NCBI GenBank assembly: GCA_028096805.1
Contig: JAOHDU010000006.1
Location: forward strand, 7,900 to 46,244
From: Pontimonas sp.
GTDB taxonomy: Bacteria; Actinomycetota; Actinomycetes; Actinomycetales; Microbacteriaceae
Length of the DNA stretch: 38,345 nucleotides
Direction of reading: 5' to 3'
Both the position numbers and the translations under genes were made by a program. Each line of letters starts with the position of its first letter. Position 1 is the first letter of the stretch. Below, one piece after another: positions 27,656-35,265 of the stretch. Under the pieces are notes generated by a model. The model was not told where the DNA came from and made no database searches. It worked only from the letters and a program-made list of their open reading frames with translations.

Positions 27656-27661
27656 AGACTA
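27656..27661 (-). promoter_or_regulatory. Possible -10 of fba
   Basis: TAGTCT on the minus strand would give a leader of about 25 bases containing GGAGA. It is one half of a divergent fba-glpX regulatory region. Confidence 0.35.
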
Positions 27662-27693
27662 CCGGCACCCTCGAGGGGGCTGTGTGTCGGCGC

Positions 27694-27699
27694 TAGGCT
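27694..27699 (+). promoter_or_regulatory. Possible -10 of glpX
   Basis: TAGGCT would start transcription near 27706 and leave AAAGGA before ATG 27737. Confidence 0.35.
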
Positions 27700-27736
27700 G
27701 AGAACACCGCACTCTTATCGCCCTCAAAGGACTCTC

Positions 27737-28729
27737 ATGTCACAGGCTGAAGCTGCTGAGTTATTCCAACACCCTGACCGCAACCTCGCGATGGAGTTGG
27801 TCCGGGCTACGGAGGCCGCCGCCATTCGTGCAACACCCTGGATTGGACGTGGTGACAAGAACGCCGCTGACGGTGCTGCTGTTGATGCGATGCGTAAGTT
27901 TCTCTCCACCGTCGCGTTCTCAGGACTGGTGGTGATTGGTGAAGGCGAAAAAGATGATGCCCCCATGTTGTTCAACGGCGAAGTTGTCGGCAACGGCCAG
28001 GGCCCGCAGTGCGACATCGCTGTTGACCCGATCGATGGCACCTCGCTGACCGCTTCTGGCCGATCCCACGCGATTTCGATGATTGCTGTGGCGGACCGGG
28101 GAAGCATGTTGGATGCCTCCAGCGTTTATTACATGAAGAAAATCGTGACCTCCCACGAGGGAATCGGTGTCGTTGATATTCATCGCCCAATCGGCGAGAA
28201 CATCCGCGCACTAGCGAAAGCCAAAGGGAAACCGGTGGACGAGATGCGGGTTGCTGTTCTCGATCGTCCACGTCACGACGATCTCATTCGTGAAATTCGC
28301 GAAGCGGGTGCTGGCACCCGGCTCATTTTGGATGGTGATGTCGCCAGCGGCATTAACGCGGCCCGCCACGACACGCGGATAGACCTGTGTGTGGGGATAG
28401 GCGGGAGCCCCGAGGGGGTTGCCACCGCGTGCGCGATTAAGGCCCTCGGCGGTTTCATGCAGGGTGTTCTGTACCCAATGGATGACCAAGAGCGCGAGCG
28501 GGGGAAGGAAGCGGGGCTTCAGTTCGATGAGCCCTACGGGCTGAATGATCTCGTGTCCAGCGACAACACGTTTTTTGTGGCCACCGGGGTGACGGACGGC
28601 GAGCTGGCTCGCGGGGTGCGACGCTCCGGAAGCATTATTTCCACCGAGAGCATCGTGCTGCGTGCGCGCTCTGGCACCCTGCGTAGGGTGTCAGCGGACC
28701 ACCAAGCCGACAAATGGCTTGATCACTAG
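27737..28729 (+). CDS. glpX: Fructose-1,6-bisphosphatase, class II
   Basis: Hydrolyses fructose 1,6-bisphosphate to fructose 6-phosphate, the committed step of gluconeogenesis. The 330-residue GlpX enzyme contains IGRGDKNAADGAAVDAMR, the metal sites GEGEKDDAPML and DPIDGTSLTASGRSHAIS, DLCVGIGGSPEGVATACAIK and the C-terminal RSGTLRRV. ATG 27737 with AAAGGA upstream is chosen over an upstream start at 27593 that would run into fba. Divergent arrangement with fba and proximity to fumC group central carbon genes here; M. tuberculosis glpX is Rv1099c, also beside fum. Its stop overlaps convergent rmuC by four bases. Confidence 0.96.
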   Translation: MSQAEAAELFQHPDRNLAMELVRATEAAAIRATPWIGRGDKNAADGAAVDAMRKFLSTVAFSGLVVIGEGEKDDAPMLFNGEVVGNGQGPQCDIAVDPIDGTSLTASGRSHAISMIAVADRGSMLDASSVYYMKKIVTSHEGIGVVDIHRPIGENIRALAKAKGKPVDEMRVAVLDRPRHDDLIREIREAGAGTRLILDGDVASGINAARHDTRIDLCVGIGGSPEGVATACAIKALGGFMQGVLYPMDDQERERGKEAGLQFDEPYGLNDLVSSDNTFFVATGVTDGELARGVRRSGSIISTESIVLRARSGTLRRVSADHQADKWLDH

Positions 28730-29892
28730 TCCTTCTCGGCCTCCTCGTCGATCATTTCCGGTGCTGAGAGGGCTTTGGGCAGATCTTCGACCGTTTCGAG
28801 GGCTTCCTCGAGATCACCCTGGGTTCCCAGCTCGCTGAGTCTGCGGGCACTGGGGAACACCCGGGACTCAAGGGAACCGACAAACGAGTTGTAGTGCTTC
28901 ACACTGCTGGTTAGTGACCGCCCGAGAGTTTCGATGTGACCGGCCATGGAGCCCAAACGTTGGAGCAACTCGGTTCCCGTGGTGAAGATCTTCTGGGCGT
29001 CTTCGGTCACCACATCCTGGCGCCACGAGAAGGCAACGGTCTTCAATACCGACCAGAGGGTGACCGGTGAGGCGAGCGCCACTTTCTTGGAAAACGCATG
29101 ATCCATCAGTCCTGGGTCGGCCTCGAGAGCTGAGGACACTAAGGCTTCGCTGGGAATGAAGCAGATCACCAGTTCTGGTGAGGCGTCTAAACCATCCCAG
29201 TAGGACTTTTTGCCGAGCGCGTCAATGTGAGCGCGTACGGCGGCCACGTGCTCTTTCAGCAGTTTCTCGCGACGTGCCCCCTCTTCACCTGTTGCGGTGA
29301 GAGGAATCGAGCTGGCCTCCATATAGGCAGTGAAGGGAACCTTCGCGTCGACCGCGATGTTTTTGCCACCGGGCAGGTGCACCACCATGTCGGGCTTACC
29401 AAGACCCGCGTCAGAGGAAATCGAAGCTTGCAAATCAAAGTCGACGCGCTCAATGAGACCTGCCGCTTCGACGACGCGACGCAACTGGACTTCACCCCAT
29501 TTGCCTCGCATGCTGTTGGAGCGAAGTGCAGAGGCCAGGCCCTCGGTGGTAGCGCGCAGTAGCTCATCGCTTTGCAGCGCGGAGCGCAGTTGCTCCGAGA
29601 TCTGACCGTGTTGGTCGCTCCGCTGCTTTTCCAGGTCTGCCACTGTGCGCTGCATATCGTTGAGCTTGGAAGTCACGGGGCCGAGCGCGACCAGGATCTT
29701 GTTCTCAGCCTCCTGGCCGGCGTTATAGGACTCGAGTTGCTGTTGCAACATCTCTACTTGGGTGCGCAGCACCACGGCTTCCTCATTTGATTCGGCGGAG
29801 GACCTGCGGGGTCGAAGGAACCACCCCAAGGCGAAGCCCAGTACCAGAGCGAGGAGGATTCCCATGAGAGCAATAGTCAGTGACTGTTCCAT
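28726..29892 (-). CDS. rmuC: RmuC family DNA recombination protein
   Basis: RmuC proteins limit rearrangements at inverted repeats and have a restriction-nuclease-like core. This one has 388 residues from ATG 29892: an N-terminal membrane helix (LTIALMGILLALVLGFALGW, about 5-24), a coiled coil of about 100 residues, then the conserved domain with MRGKWGEVQLRRVVEAAGL, GKPDMVVHLPGGKNIAVDAKVPF (the Asp and Lys of the nuclease fold), YWDGLDASPELVICFIPSEA and NSFVGSLESRVFPSAR. GTG 29898 is an alternative start adding two residues. A minus-strand CAGACT seven bases before ATG 29892 may be a weak -10. Confidence 0.92.
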   Translation of the reverse strand: MEQSLTIALMGILLALVLGFALGWFLRPRRSSAESNEEAVVLRTQVEMLQQQLESYNAGQEAENKILVALGPVTSKLNDMQRTVADLEKQRSDQHGQISEQLRSALQSDELLRATTEGLASALRSNSMRGKWGEVQLRRVVEAAGLIERVDFDLQASISSDAGLGKPDMVVHLPGGKNIAVDAKVPFTAYMEASSIPLTATGEEGARREKLLKEHVAAVRAHIDALGKKSYWDGLDASPELVICFIPSEALVSSALEADPGLMDHAFSKKVALASPVTLWSVLKTVAFSWRQDVVTEDAQKIFTTGTELLQRLGSMAGHIETLGRSLTSSVKHYNSFVGSLESRVFPSARRLSELGTQGDLEEALETVEDLPKALSAPEMIDEEAEKD

Positions 29893-29904
29893 GTCCACAA
29901 GTCT

Positions 29905-29920
29905 GTCAGGTACCCCTGAC
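29905..29920. promoter_or_regulatory. Inverted repeat between rmuC and ychF
   Basis: GTCAGG and CCTGAC are separated by TACC, in the 48-base divergent gap. It overlaps where both promoters must lie, so it is a candidate operator; no known regulator motif is recognised. Confidence 0.35.
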
Positions 29921-29927
29921 TCTCCAG

Positions 29928-29933
29928 TAGGGT
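29928..29933 (+). promoter_or_regulatory. -10 element of ychF, leaderless
   Basis: TAGGGT ends seven bases before GTG 29941. Confidence 0.4.
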
Positions 29934-29940
29934 CATTCCC

Positions 29941-31014
29941 GTGGCTTTGACAATTGGAATCGTCGGTTTACCCAATGTGGGTAAATCCACACTCTTCAAC
30001 GCCCTCACCAAGAACACCGTTCTCGCCGCCAACTACCCGTTCGCCACAATCGAGCCCAACGTGGGTGTTGTGAACCTCCCGGATGAGCGCCTCGATGTTC
30101 TCGCAGGAATTTTCAGCAGCGAAAAGGTGATTCCTGCGGCGGTGTCGTTCGTTGATATCGCCGGCATCGTGCGGGGAGCAAGCGAGGGGGAAGGTTTGGG
30201 AAACCAGTTCCTTTCCAACATCCGCGAAGCAGAAGCGATTGCGCAGGTCGTGCGGGTATTTGATGACCCCGACGTCGTGCATGTGGATGGCGCGGTCGAT
30301 CCCGCCGCTGATATGGACACCATCAACACCGAGCTGATCCTCGCCGATATGCAAACGCTCGAAAAAGCGATTGTTCGGTATGAAAAAGAAGTCAAAGGCA
30401 AAAAGATGGAGCCAGCGGTGCTGGCTGCTGCCCAGGACGCCCACACGATTCTTGATGGTGGCACCACCCTCTTCCAAGCAGGCTTTGACGCGAGCCTCGT
30501 TCGGGAACTGGGCTTACTGACTGCTAAGCCCTTTCTGTATGTCTTCAATGTCGATGAGAACACCCTGGGAAACCCGGACCGCTGCGCTGAGCTTGCGGCC
30601 CTGGTTGCTCCGGCGAAAGCGGTCTTTCTTGACGCCAAAGTGGAGAGTGAACTCATTGACCTCGACGCCGATGAGGCTGCAGAGCTGCTCGCGTCCATGG
30701 GTCAGGAAGAAAGTGGGCTGGACCAGCTTGCGCGCATTGGCTTTGACACGTTGGGTCTCCAGACGTATCTCACGGCCGGTCCCAAAGAAGCCCGCGCGTG
30801 GACCATTCACCGCGGGTGGAAAGCGCCCCAGGCTGCCGGTGTGATTCACACGGACTTTGAAAAAGGCTTCATCAAAGCCGAAGTGACGGCTTTTGACGAT
30901 CTGGTCGCCGCCGGTTCTCTCGCCGATGCGCGCGCCGGAGGCAAGGCGCGCATCGAGGGTAAGGACTATGTGATGCGCGATGGTGATGTGGTGGAGTTCC
31001 GCTTTAGTTCCTGA
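29941..31014 (+). CDS. ychF: Ribosome-associated ATPase YchF (OLA1)
   Basis: An Obg-family P-loop NTPase that prefers ATP, binds ribosomes and negatively affects oxidative stress responses in several bacteria. In 357 residues: Walker A GLPNVGKST at 9-17, the switch region ANYPFATIEPNVG, DIAGIVRGASEGEGLGNQFL (G3 area), a coiled-coil insertion around 110-200, and YVFNVDEN in place of the usual NKxD, consistent with ATP use. A C-terminal TGS-like domain begins at TYLTAGPKEARAWTI. Start GTG 29941 follows a -10 box. It corresponds to Rv1112 in the same conserved region as ispH. Confidence 0.96.
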   Translation: MALTIGIVGLPNVGKSTLFNALTKNTVLAANYPFATIEPNVGVVNLPDERLDVLAGIFSSEKVIPAAVSFVDIAGIVRGASEGEGLGNQFLSNIREAEAIAQVVRVFDDPDVVHVDGAVDPAADMDTINTELILADMQTLEKAIVRYEKEVKGKKMEPAVLAAAQDAHTILDGGTTLFQAGFDASLVRELGLLTAKPFLYVFNVDENTLGNPDRCAELAALVAPAKAVFLDAKVESELIDLDADEAAELLASMGQEESGLDQLARIGFDTLGLQTYLTAGPKEARAWTIHRGWKAPQAAGVIHTDFEKGFIKAEVTAFDDLVAAGSLADARAGGKARIEGKDYVMRDGDVVEFRFSS

Positions 31015-31077
31015 GCGCAGGCTTTGAATCCCGCACCCCAGGTTGTGAGTTGTCACCGGCAGTGGTTGCCTTAGAGC

Positions 31078-31704
31078 ATGCCCGTAATTCCGATGTTCCC
31101 GCTTGGCTCAGTGTTGTTTCCGGCGATGCCCTTGGCCTTGCAGGTCTTTGAGGAGCGCTATCTCAAAATGATGGGCACCGTGTTGGACGCAGAGGAATCC
31201 GAGTTTGGTGTGGTGTTGATTGAGCGTGGGTCTGAGGTGGGGGGCGGCGACCAGCGCTTTGATATCGGCACCACCGCGCAGGTGCTTCAGGTGGAAGCGC
31301 CGGATGGCCCGCTACAGGTGGTTGCCCGGGGCGGGCGCCGGTTCCGGGTGAGCAAGTGGATTGAGGAAGAGCCTTTCCCACAAGCCGAGGTCGAATTCCT
31401 CGACGTTTTTCATTCCGGCGATGTGCCGGGGGAAGAACTGGTACTCACCGAAAACGTGGTGCGTGAGACTCTGGAGTATTTGGCGATGCTCGATTTGAGC
31501 CTTCCGTGGCCCACCGATATCGAGTTGGCCACCGATCCGGTGGAAAAGGCCTGGCAATTGGCCGGTATTTCACCGCTCGGCACCCTGGATCACCAAGACC
31601 TCTTGACGCTGGATAGTCCAGGGGAGCTGTTGGATCAGACCCGGCGCGTTGTTTCGGAGGCGCTCGAAACCTTCAAAAATACCCGGGATTCTGGGCTCGA
31701 TTAG
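31078..31704 (+). CDS. LON substrate-binding domain protein
   Basis: A 208-residue protein made of the Lon N-terminal (PUA-like) domain without the AAA+ or protease parts. PMFPLGSVLFPAMPLALQVFEERY at the start (positions 5-28), FGVVLIERGSEVGGGD and the helical C-terminal region are characteristic. Stand-alone LON-domain proteins are common in Actinobacteria. Their role is not established, though peptide or unfolded-substrate binding is plausible. ATG 31078 lacks a good Shine-Dalgarno sequence; TTAGAG directly before it is A/T-rich but too close to act as the usual leaderless -10. It is 63 bases after ychF and may share its transcript. Confidence 0.85.
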   Translation: MPVIPMFPLGSVLFPAMPLALQVFEERYLKMMGTVLDAEESEFGVVLIERGSEVGGGDQRFDIGTTAQVLQVEAPDGPLQVVARGGRRFRVSKWIEEEPFPQAEVEFLDVFHSGDVPGEELVLTENVVRETLEYLAMLDLSLPWPTDIELATDPVEKAWQLAGISPLGTLDHQDLLTLDSPGELLDQTRRVVSEALETFKNTRDSGLD

Positions 31705-31750
31705 AGCTGGTGTTGCGCGCGTAGCGGGTCCGCAACGTTCCATTGCGTTC

Positions 31751-31763
31751 CGTTATCGAAACG
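31751..31763. promoter_or_regulatory. Operator-like dyad upstream of ABC transporter operon
   Basis: CGTT and AACG arms around ATCGA give a 13-base imperfect palindrome resembling LacI-family sites. Two copies of CGTTCC lie just upstream, ten bases apart (31736-31741 and 31746-31751). This would suit sugar-responsive control, but no regulator gene is in the window. Confidence 0.3.
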
Positions 31764-31796
31764 AAACCCCCTCAAGTGGAACCGGTTGCCTTTTGT

Positions 31797-31805
31797 TGTT
31801 AGGGT
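31797..31805 (+). promoter_or_regulatory. Extended -10 promoter of ABC transporter operon
   Basis: TG, one base, then TAGGGT at 31800-31805 make an extended -10. Transcription would start near 31812, giving a 60-base leader with AAGGAG before ATG 31872. Confidence 0.4.
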
Positions 31806-31812
31806 TTCCTCA

Positions 31813-31843
31813 ACCCACGGAGTAGTGGTTCTGCATCGTGGGT
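31813..31843 (+). promoter_or_regulatory. Leader hairpin of ABC transporter operon
   Basis: ACCCACG at 31813-31819 pairs with CGTGGGT at 31837-31843 around a 17-base loop, right at the predicted 5' end of the transcript. A terminal hairpin of this kind can protect an mRNA from degradation. Confidence 0.4.
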
Positions 31844-31871
31844 ACATCTATCCCCTATATAAGGAGTACCA

Positions 31872-33257
31872 ATGAGGCACTTTGTACGTCGCCGCACGAT
31901 GCTCGGCGTTGCCACGCTTTCCGTGGCCGCTTTGGCACTGGCTGGCTGTGCAGCTGAAGAAGAAGCAGCGGACACTGCTGCAGATTCTGACTCAGATGCC
32001 ACCAGCGAAGTTGCAGCAGGCTGTGAAGCCTATGCAGATTACTTGGGCAACGAGGGTGAAAGTGTAGAGATCTACACGACCATCATCGAACCCGAGTCCA
32101 CACTCTTCCAGGAGTCCTTCCTCGAGTTTGAAGAGTGCACCGGAATTACCATCGAGTGGAATGGTGACCAGGCATTCGAAGAACAGATCGCTGTTCGCGT
32201 TGCCGGTGGCACCGCTCCTGACCTCGCTATCTTCCCGCAGCCCGGCCTCCTGGCCTCCTTCGCTGGTGACCTGGTCCCCGCCTCGGACGCTGTGTCGGCC
32301 TCGGTTGACAGCAACTACACAGCGGACTGGAAGAACTACGGAACCGTCGATGGCAACTTCTACGCTGCTCCCCTGGGCGCAAACGTGAAGTCCTTCGTCT
32401 GGTACTCACCGAAGACCTTCGCCGACAACGGCTGGGACATCCCCACCACCTGGGCAGAACTGCTCACCCTCTCTGACGAGATTGCTGCCAGCGACTTCGC
32501 TGGTAACGCATGGTGTGCGGGTATCGAGTCTGGTGTTGCGACCGGTTGGGCAGCTACCGACTGGATGGAAGACCTCATGCTCCGTTTCCAGGACGCTGCT
32601 ACCTATGACGCATGGGTCGACAACAGCATGCCCTTCAACGACCCCAAGGTCGCCGAAGTTATCGCTGAAGCAGGAAAGATCCTGAAGAACGAGGACTACA
32701 TGGGTAACGTGTCGGCCATTGCCACCACGAGCTTCTCTGAGGGTGGTTCCGGTGTTGTGGATGGCAGCTGTGCCATGCACCGCCAGGCATCGTTCCTCGG
32801 TGGAATTCTCGTGGGCGACTACGGCGCAACCGTTGTCAGCCCTGAGGACACCGACGTTGAGGGTGGAATTTCCACCTTCTACTTCCCCGGTGTCAGCGCC
32901 GACTCGACTCCTGCCCTTGGTGGCGGCGAGTTCGTGGGTGCCTTCAGTGACAGCGCTGCTACCCAGGCTGTTCAGCTGTACCTCACCTCTCCTGAGTGGA
33001 ACAACGACAAGGCTGCTCTCGGCGGCTGGTTCTCCCCCAACCTCGGACTGGACACCGCGAACGTTGCGGACCCCGTCAACGCTGTTGCTGTGGAGATCCT
33101 TCAGAACGCCACCACCTTCCGCTTCGACGCATCTGACTTGATGCCCGGTGAAGTCGGTGCTGGTTCGTTCTGGACCGAAATGACCGCGTGGATTGCTGAA
33201 GACAAAGCAGACCAGGCCGTTCTGGATGCTATCCAGGCAACCTGGCCCGCAAGCTAG
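31872..33257 (+). CDS. Sugar ABC transporter substrate-binding lipoprotein
   Basis: A 461-residue extracytoplasmic solute-binding protein, most like the AglE-type alpha-glucoside or oligosaccharide binders. The signal peptide has RRRTML (a possible Tat motif) and the lipobox LAGC with Cys26. An acidic Ala/Glu/Asp/Ser linker at about 27-47 follows, then the binding domain with VEIYTTIIEPESTLFQESF, GGTAPDLAIFPQPGLL, NVKSFVWYSPKTFADNGW and PTTWAELLTLSDEI, typical of family 1 sugar binders. AAGGAG sits seven bases before ATG 31872. It is the first gene before two permeases, from which it is separated by two hairpins. The exact sugar is unknown; the facing GH1 gene suggests glucosides. Confidence 0.92.
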   Translation: MRHFVRRRTMLGVATLSVAALALAGCAAEEEAADTAADSDSDATSEVAAGCEAYADYLGNEGESVEIYTTIIEPESTLFQESFLEFEECTGITIEWNGDQAFEEQIAVRVAGGTAPDLAIFPQPGLLASFAGDLVPASDAVSASVDSNYTADWKNYGTVDGNFYAAPLGANVKSFVWYSPKTFADNGWDIPTTWAELLTLSDEIAASDFAGNAWCAGIESGVATGWAATDWMEDLMLRFQDAATYDAWVDNSMPFNDPKVAEVIAEAGKILKNEDYMGNVSAIATTSFSEGGSGVVDGSCAMHRQASFLGGILVGDYGATVVSPEDTDVEGGISTFYFPGVSADSTPALGGGEFVGAFSDSAATQAVQLYLTSPEWNNDKAALGGWFSPNLGLDTANVADPVNAVAVEILQNATTFRFDASDLMPGEVGAGSFWTEMTAWIAEDKADQAVLDAIQATWPAS

Positions 33258-33281
33258 GCACACGTAACACAAGTAACATCG

Positions 33282-33331
33282 GTTGGGGGGAGCTTATGCT
33301 CCCCCCAACTGCTACCTCACTGACGAGGTAG
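33282..33331 (+). promoter_or_regulatory. Two intercistronic hairpins
   Basis: Hairpin one is a perfect 12-base stem, GTTGGGGGGAGC (33282-33293) and GCTCCCCCCAAC (33298-33309), with loop TTAT. Hairpin two is CTACCTC (33312-33318) and GAGGTAG (33325-33331) with loop ACTGAC. There is no T-run, so this is more likely an mRNA-stability or partial attenuation element that leaves more binding protein than permease. The second hairpin lies just upstream of the GGGAGAG ribosome binding site. Confidence 0.75.
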
Positions 33332-33346
33332 TCGACGGGAGAGAAC

Positions 33347-34333
33347 ATGCGCAACACGCTGTGGGAAACCATCGCCCCCAACCTCACGCTTCTCGTCATT
33401 TCTCTTGCGGCCTTCGCCGCCGTGATTTACGCCCTTTTTCTGATTGGGTCTCGAGCTTCTGTCCGCTGGCAAGGCTGGCTGCGCTACGGAATCTTCCTGG
33501 GACCTGCGGTTCTGCTTTTGCTCGTGGGCTTGATTTACCCGGCGCTGCGAACGCTGTGGATGTCCTTCATGGACAAATCAAGTGAAAACTTTGTCGGCTT
33601 TGACAACTACCTGTGGGCGTTCACCATCCCGGAAATCCAGATTGTGTTGCGCAACACGATTCTGTGGGTGATATTTGTCCCACTCATCTCCACCATCATC
33701 GGGCTGGCAATTGCCTACATGACTGACCGCATGAAGCGCGCCTCGGTCATCAAGTCCCTTATTTTTATGCCCATGGCGATCTCTTTCGTCGGCGCCAGTG
33801 TCATCTGGAGTTTTGTTTACAACTTTGAACCCAACGAAGACAAGCCAGAAATTGGGCTCCTCAACGCCATCGCCCGAGGGGTGGGGATTGAACCGGTCAA
33901 CTTCTTGCTCAACCCGCCGTGGAACACGTTCTTCTTGATCGCCGTTTTGATTTGGATCCAGACCGGGTTTGCCATGGTTATCCTCTCCGCGGCAATGAAA
34001 AATGTCCCCGATGAGGTTGTCGAAGCGGCGATGCTCGATGGCGCCAGCAATTGGCGCCGGTTCATTCGCGTGACACTGCCGATGATTCGAGGAACTGTAG
34101 TGGTGGTGTTGACCACCATCACGATTGCGACGTTGAAAGTGTTCGACATTGTGCGAACTATGACCGGCGGTAACTTCCAAACCAACGTGATTGCGAATGA
34201 AATGTATGCGCAATCATTCCGCCAGCTCAACTACGGGCAGGGTTCCACCCTGGCGGTCATTCTGTTTATTGGCGTCATCCCGATTATTTGGTACAACGTG
34301 CGACAACTGAGGCTGGAGAGGACGGAGCGATAA
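33347..34333 (+). CDS. Sugar ABC transporter permease 1
   Basis: A 328-residue MalF/AglF-type membrane permease. It has an extra N-terminal helix (LTLLVISLAAFAAVIYALFL) before the usual six. The core has FVGFDNYLWAF, LIFMPMAISFVGASVIW and the cytoplasmic EAA loop EAAMLDGASNWRRFIRVTLP, which docks onto the ATPase. VFDIVRTMTGG is frequent in alpha-glucoside permeases. GGGAGAG precedes ATG 33347. The stop shares one base with the start of permease 2 (TAATG arrangement), so the two are coupled. No ATPase gene follows, implying use of a shared MsiK-type ATPase encoded elsewhere, as is common in Actinobacteria. Confidence 0.93.
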   Translation: MRNTLWETIAPNLTLLVISLAAFAAVIYALFLIGSRASVRWQGWLRYGIFLGPAVLLLLVGLIYPALRTLWMSFMDKSSENFVGFDNYLWAFTIPEIQIVLRNTILWVIFVPLISTIIGLAIAYMTDRMKRASVIKSLIFMPMAISFVGASVIWSFVYNFEPNEDKPEIGLLNAIARGVGIEPVNFLLNPPWNTFFLIAVLIWIQTGFAMVILSAAMKNVPDEVVEAAMLDGASNWRRFIRVTLPMIRGTVVVVLTTITIATLKVFDIVRTMTGGNFQTNVIANEMYAQSFRQLNYGQGSTLAVILFIGVIPIIWYNVRQLRLERTER

Positions 34334-35265
34334 TGGCGACTCTCACCGCGGGAAAACCACGCACCACAGGAAAAAAAGCGAAGGACATTTTTTCCTCGCC
34401 GGTGGCATCAGGTTTTGCCATCGTTATTGCGATTCTGTGGACGATCCCGACCTTCAGCTTGTTGGTGACCTCCATTCGCCCAGAGACCGACATCAACTCA
34501 TCGGGCTGGTGGACGTTCTTCACCAACCCGAATATCTCGTTTGAGAACTACGAGAAGGTGCTGTTTGTGGGAACGGGCGTCAACCCGCCCATGTTCCAGT
34601 ACTTCTTCAACAGCCTTGCCGTGACCATTCCCGCGGTCATCTTCCCAATTACTTTGGCGGTGTTTGCTGCCTACGCGCTGGCGTGGTTTGAATTCCGCGG
34701 TCGGGACTTCATCTTCTTCAGTATTTTTGCCCTCCAGGTGGTTCCCCTGCAGCTGACTCTGGTGCCTCTGCTCCAGTTATTTGCCAAAGGCTTGGTGATT
34801 GGTGAGACCACACTGATTCCGGCACTCGGAATCACCGGCACCTACATCCCGATTTGGATTGCTCACACCATTTTTGGGCTTCCGCTCGCGATTTTCTTGT
34901 TGCACAACTTTTTGCGCCAGATTCCCCGAGAACTGGTCGAAGCCGCCCGCGTGGATGGTGCCAACTGGTTCACGATGTTCACCAAAATTGTGTTGCCACT
35001 CAGCATTCCCGCTATTGCGTCCTTCCTCATCTTCCAGTTCCTGTGGGTGTGGAATGACCTGTTGGTCGGATTGACGTTTGGTGCGGGGTCTAAATCGGTG
35101 GCCCCGATGACGGTGCGGTTGGCCGAAATGGTCGGCACGCGAGGGTCCGGTTGGGAAGTGCTGACCGCGGGCGCCTTCGTGTCGATTGTGGTGCCGCTGA
35201 TCGTGTTCTTCGCGCTACAGCGATACTTTGTGCGAGGCCTGCTAGCAGGCTCCGTCAAGGGCTAA
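34333..35265 (+). CDS. Sugar ABC transporter permease 2
   Basis: A 310-residue MalG/AglG-type permease with six membrane segments. The N-terminus is basic (GKPRTTGKKAKD), followed by IAILWTIPTFSLLVTSIRPE, NSLAVTIPAVIFPITLAVFAAYAL-like stretches and the EAA loop LVEAARVDGANWFTMFTKIVLP. ATG 34333 overlaps the upstream stop by one base and fits better than an in-frame start at 34288 inside permease 1. It is the last gene of the importer operon. Its stop shares four bases with the convergent beta-glucosidase gene. Confidence 0.93.
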   Translation: MATLTAGKPRTTGKKAKDIFSSPVASGFAIVIAILWTIPTFSLLVTSIRPETDINSSGWWTFFTNPNISFENYEKVLFVGTGVNPPMFQYFFNSLAVTIPAVIFPITLAVFAAYALAWFEFRGRDFIFFSIFALQVVPLQLTLVPLLQLFAKGLVIGETTLIPALGITGTYIPIWIAHTIFGLPLAIFLLHNFLRQIPRELVEAARVDGANWFTMFTKIVLPLSIPAIASFLIFQFLWVWNDLLVGLTFGAGSKSVAPMTVRLAEMVGTRGSGWEVLTAGAFVSIVVPLIVFFALQRYFVRGLLAGSVKG

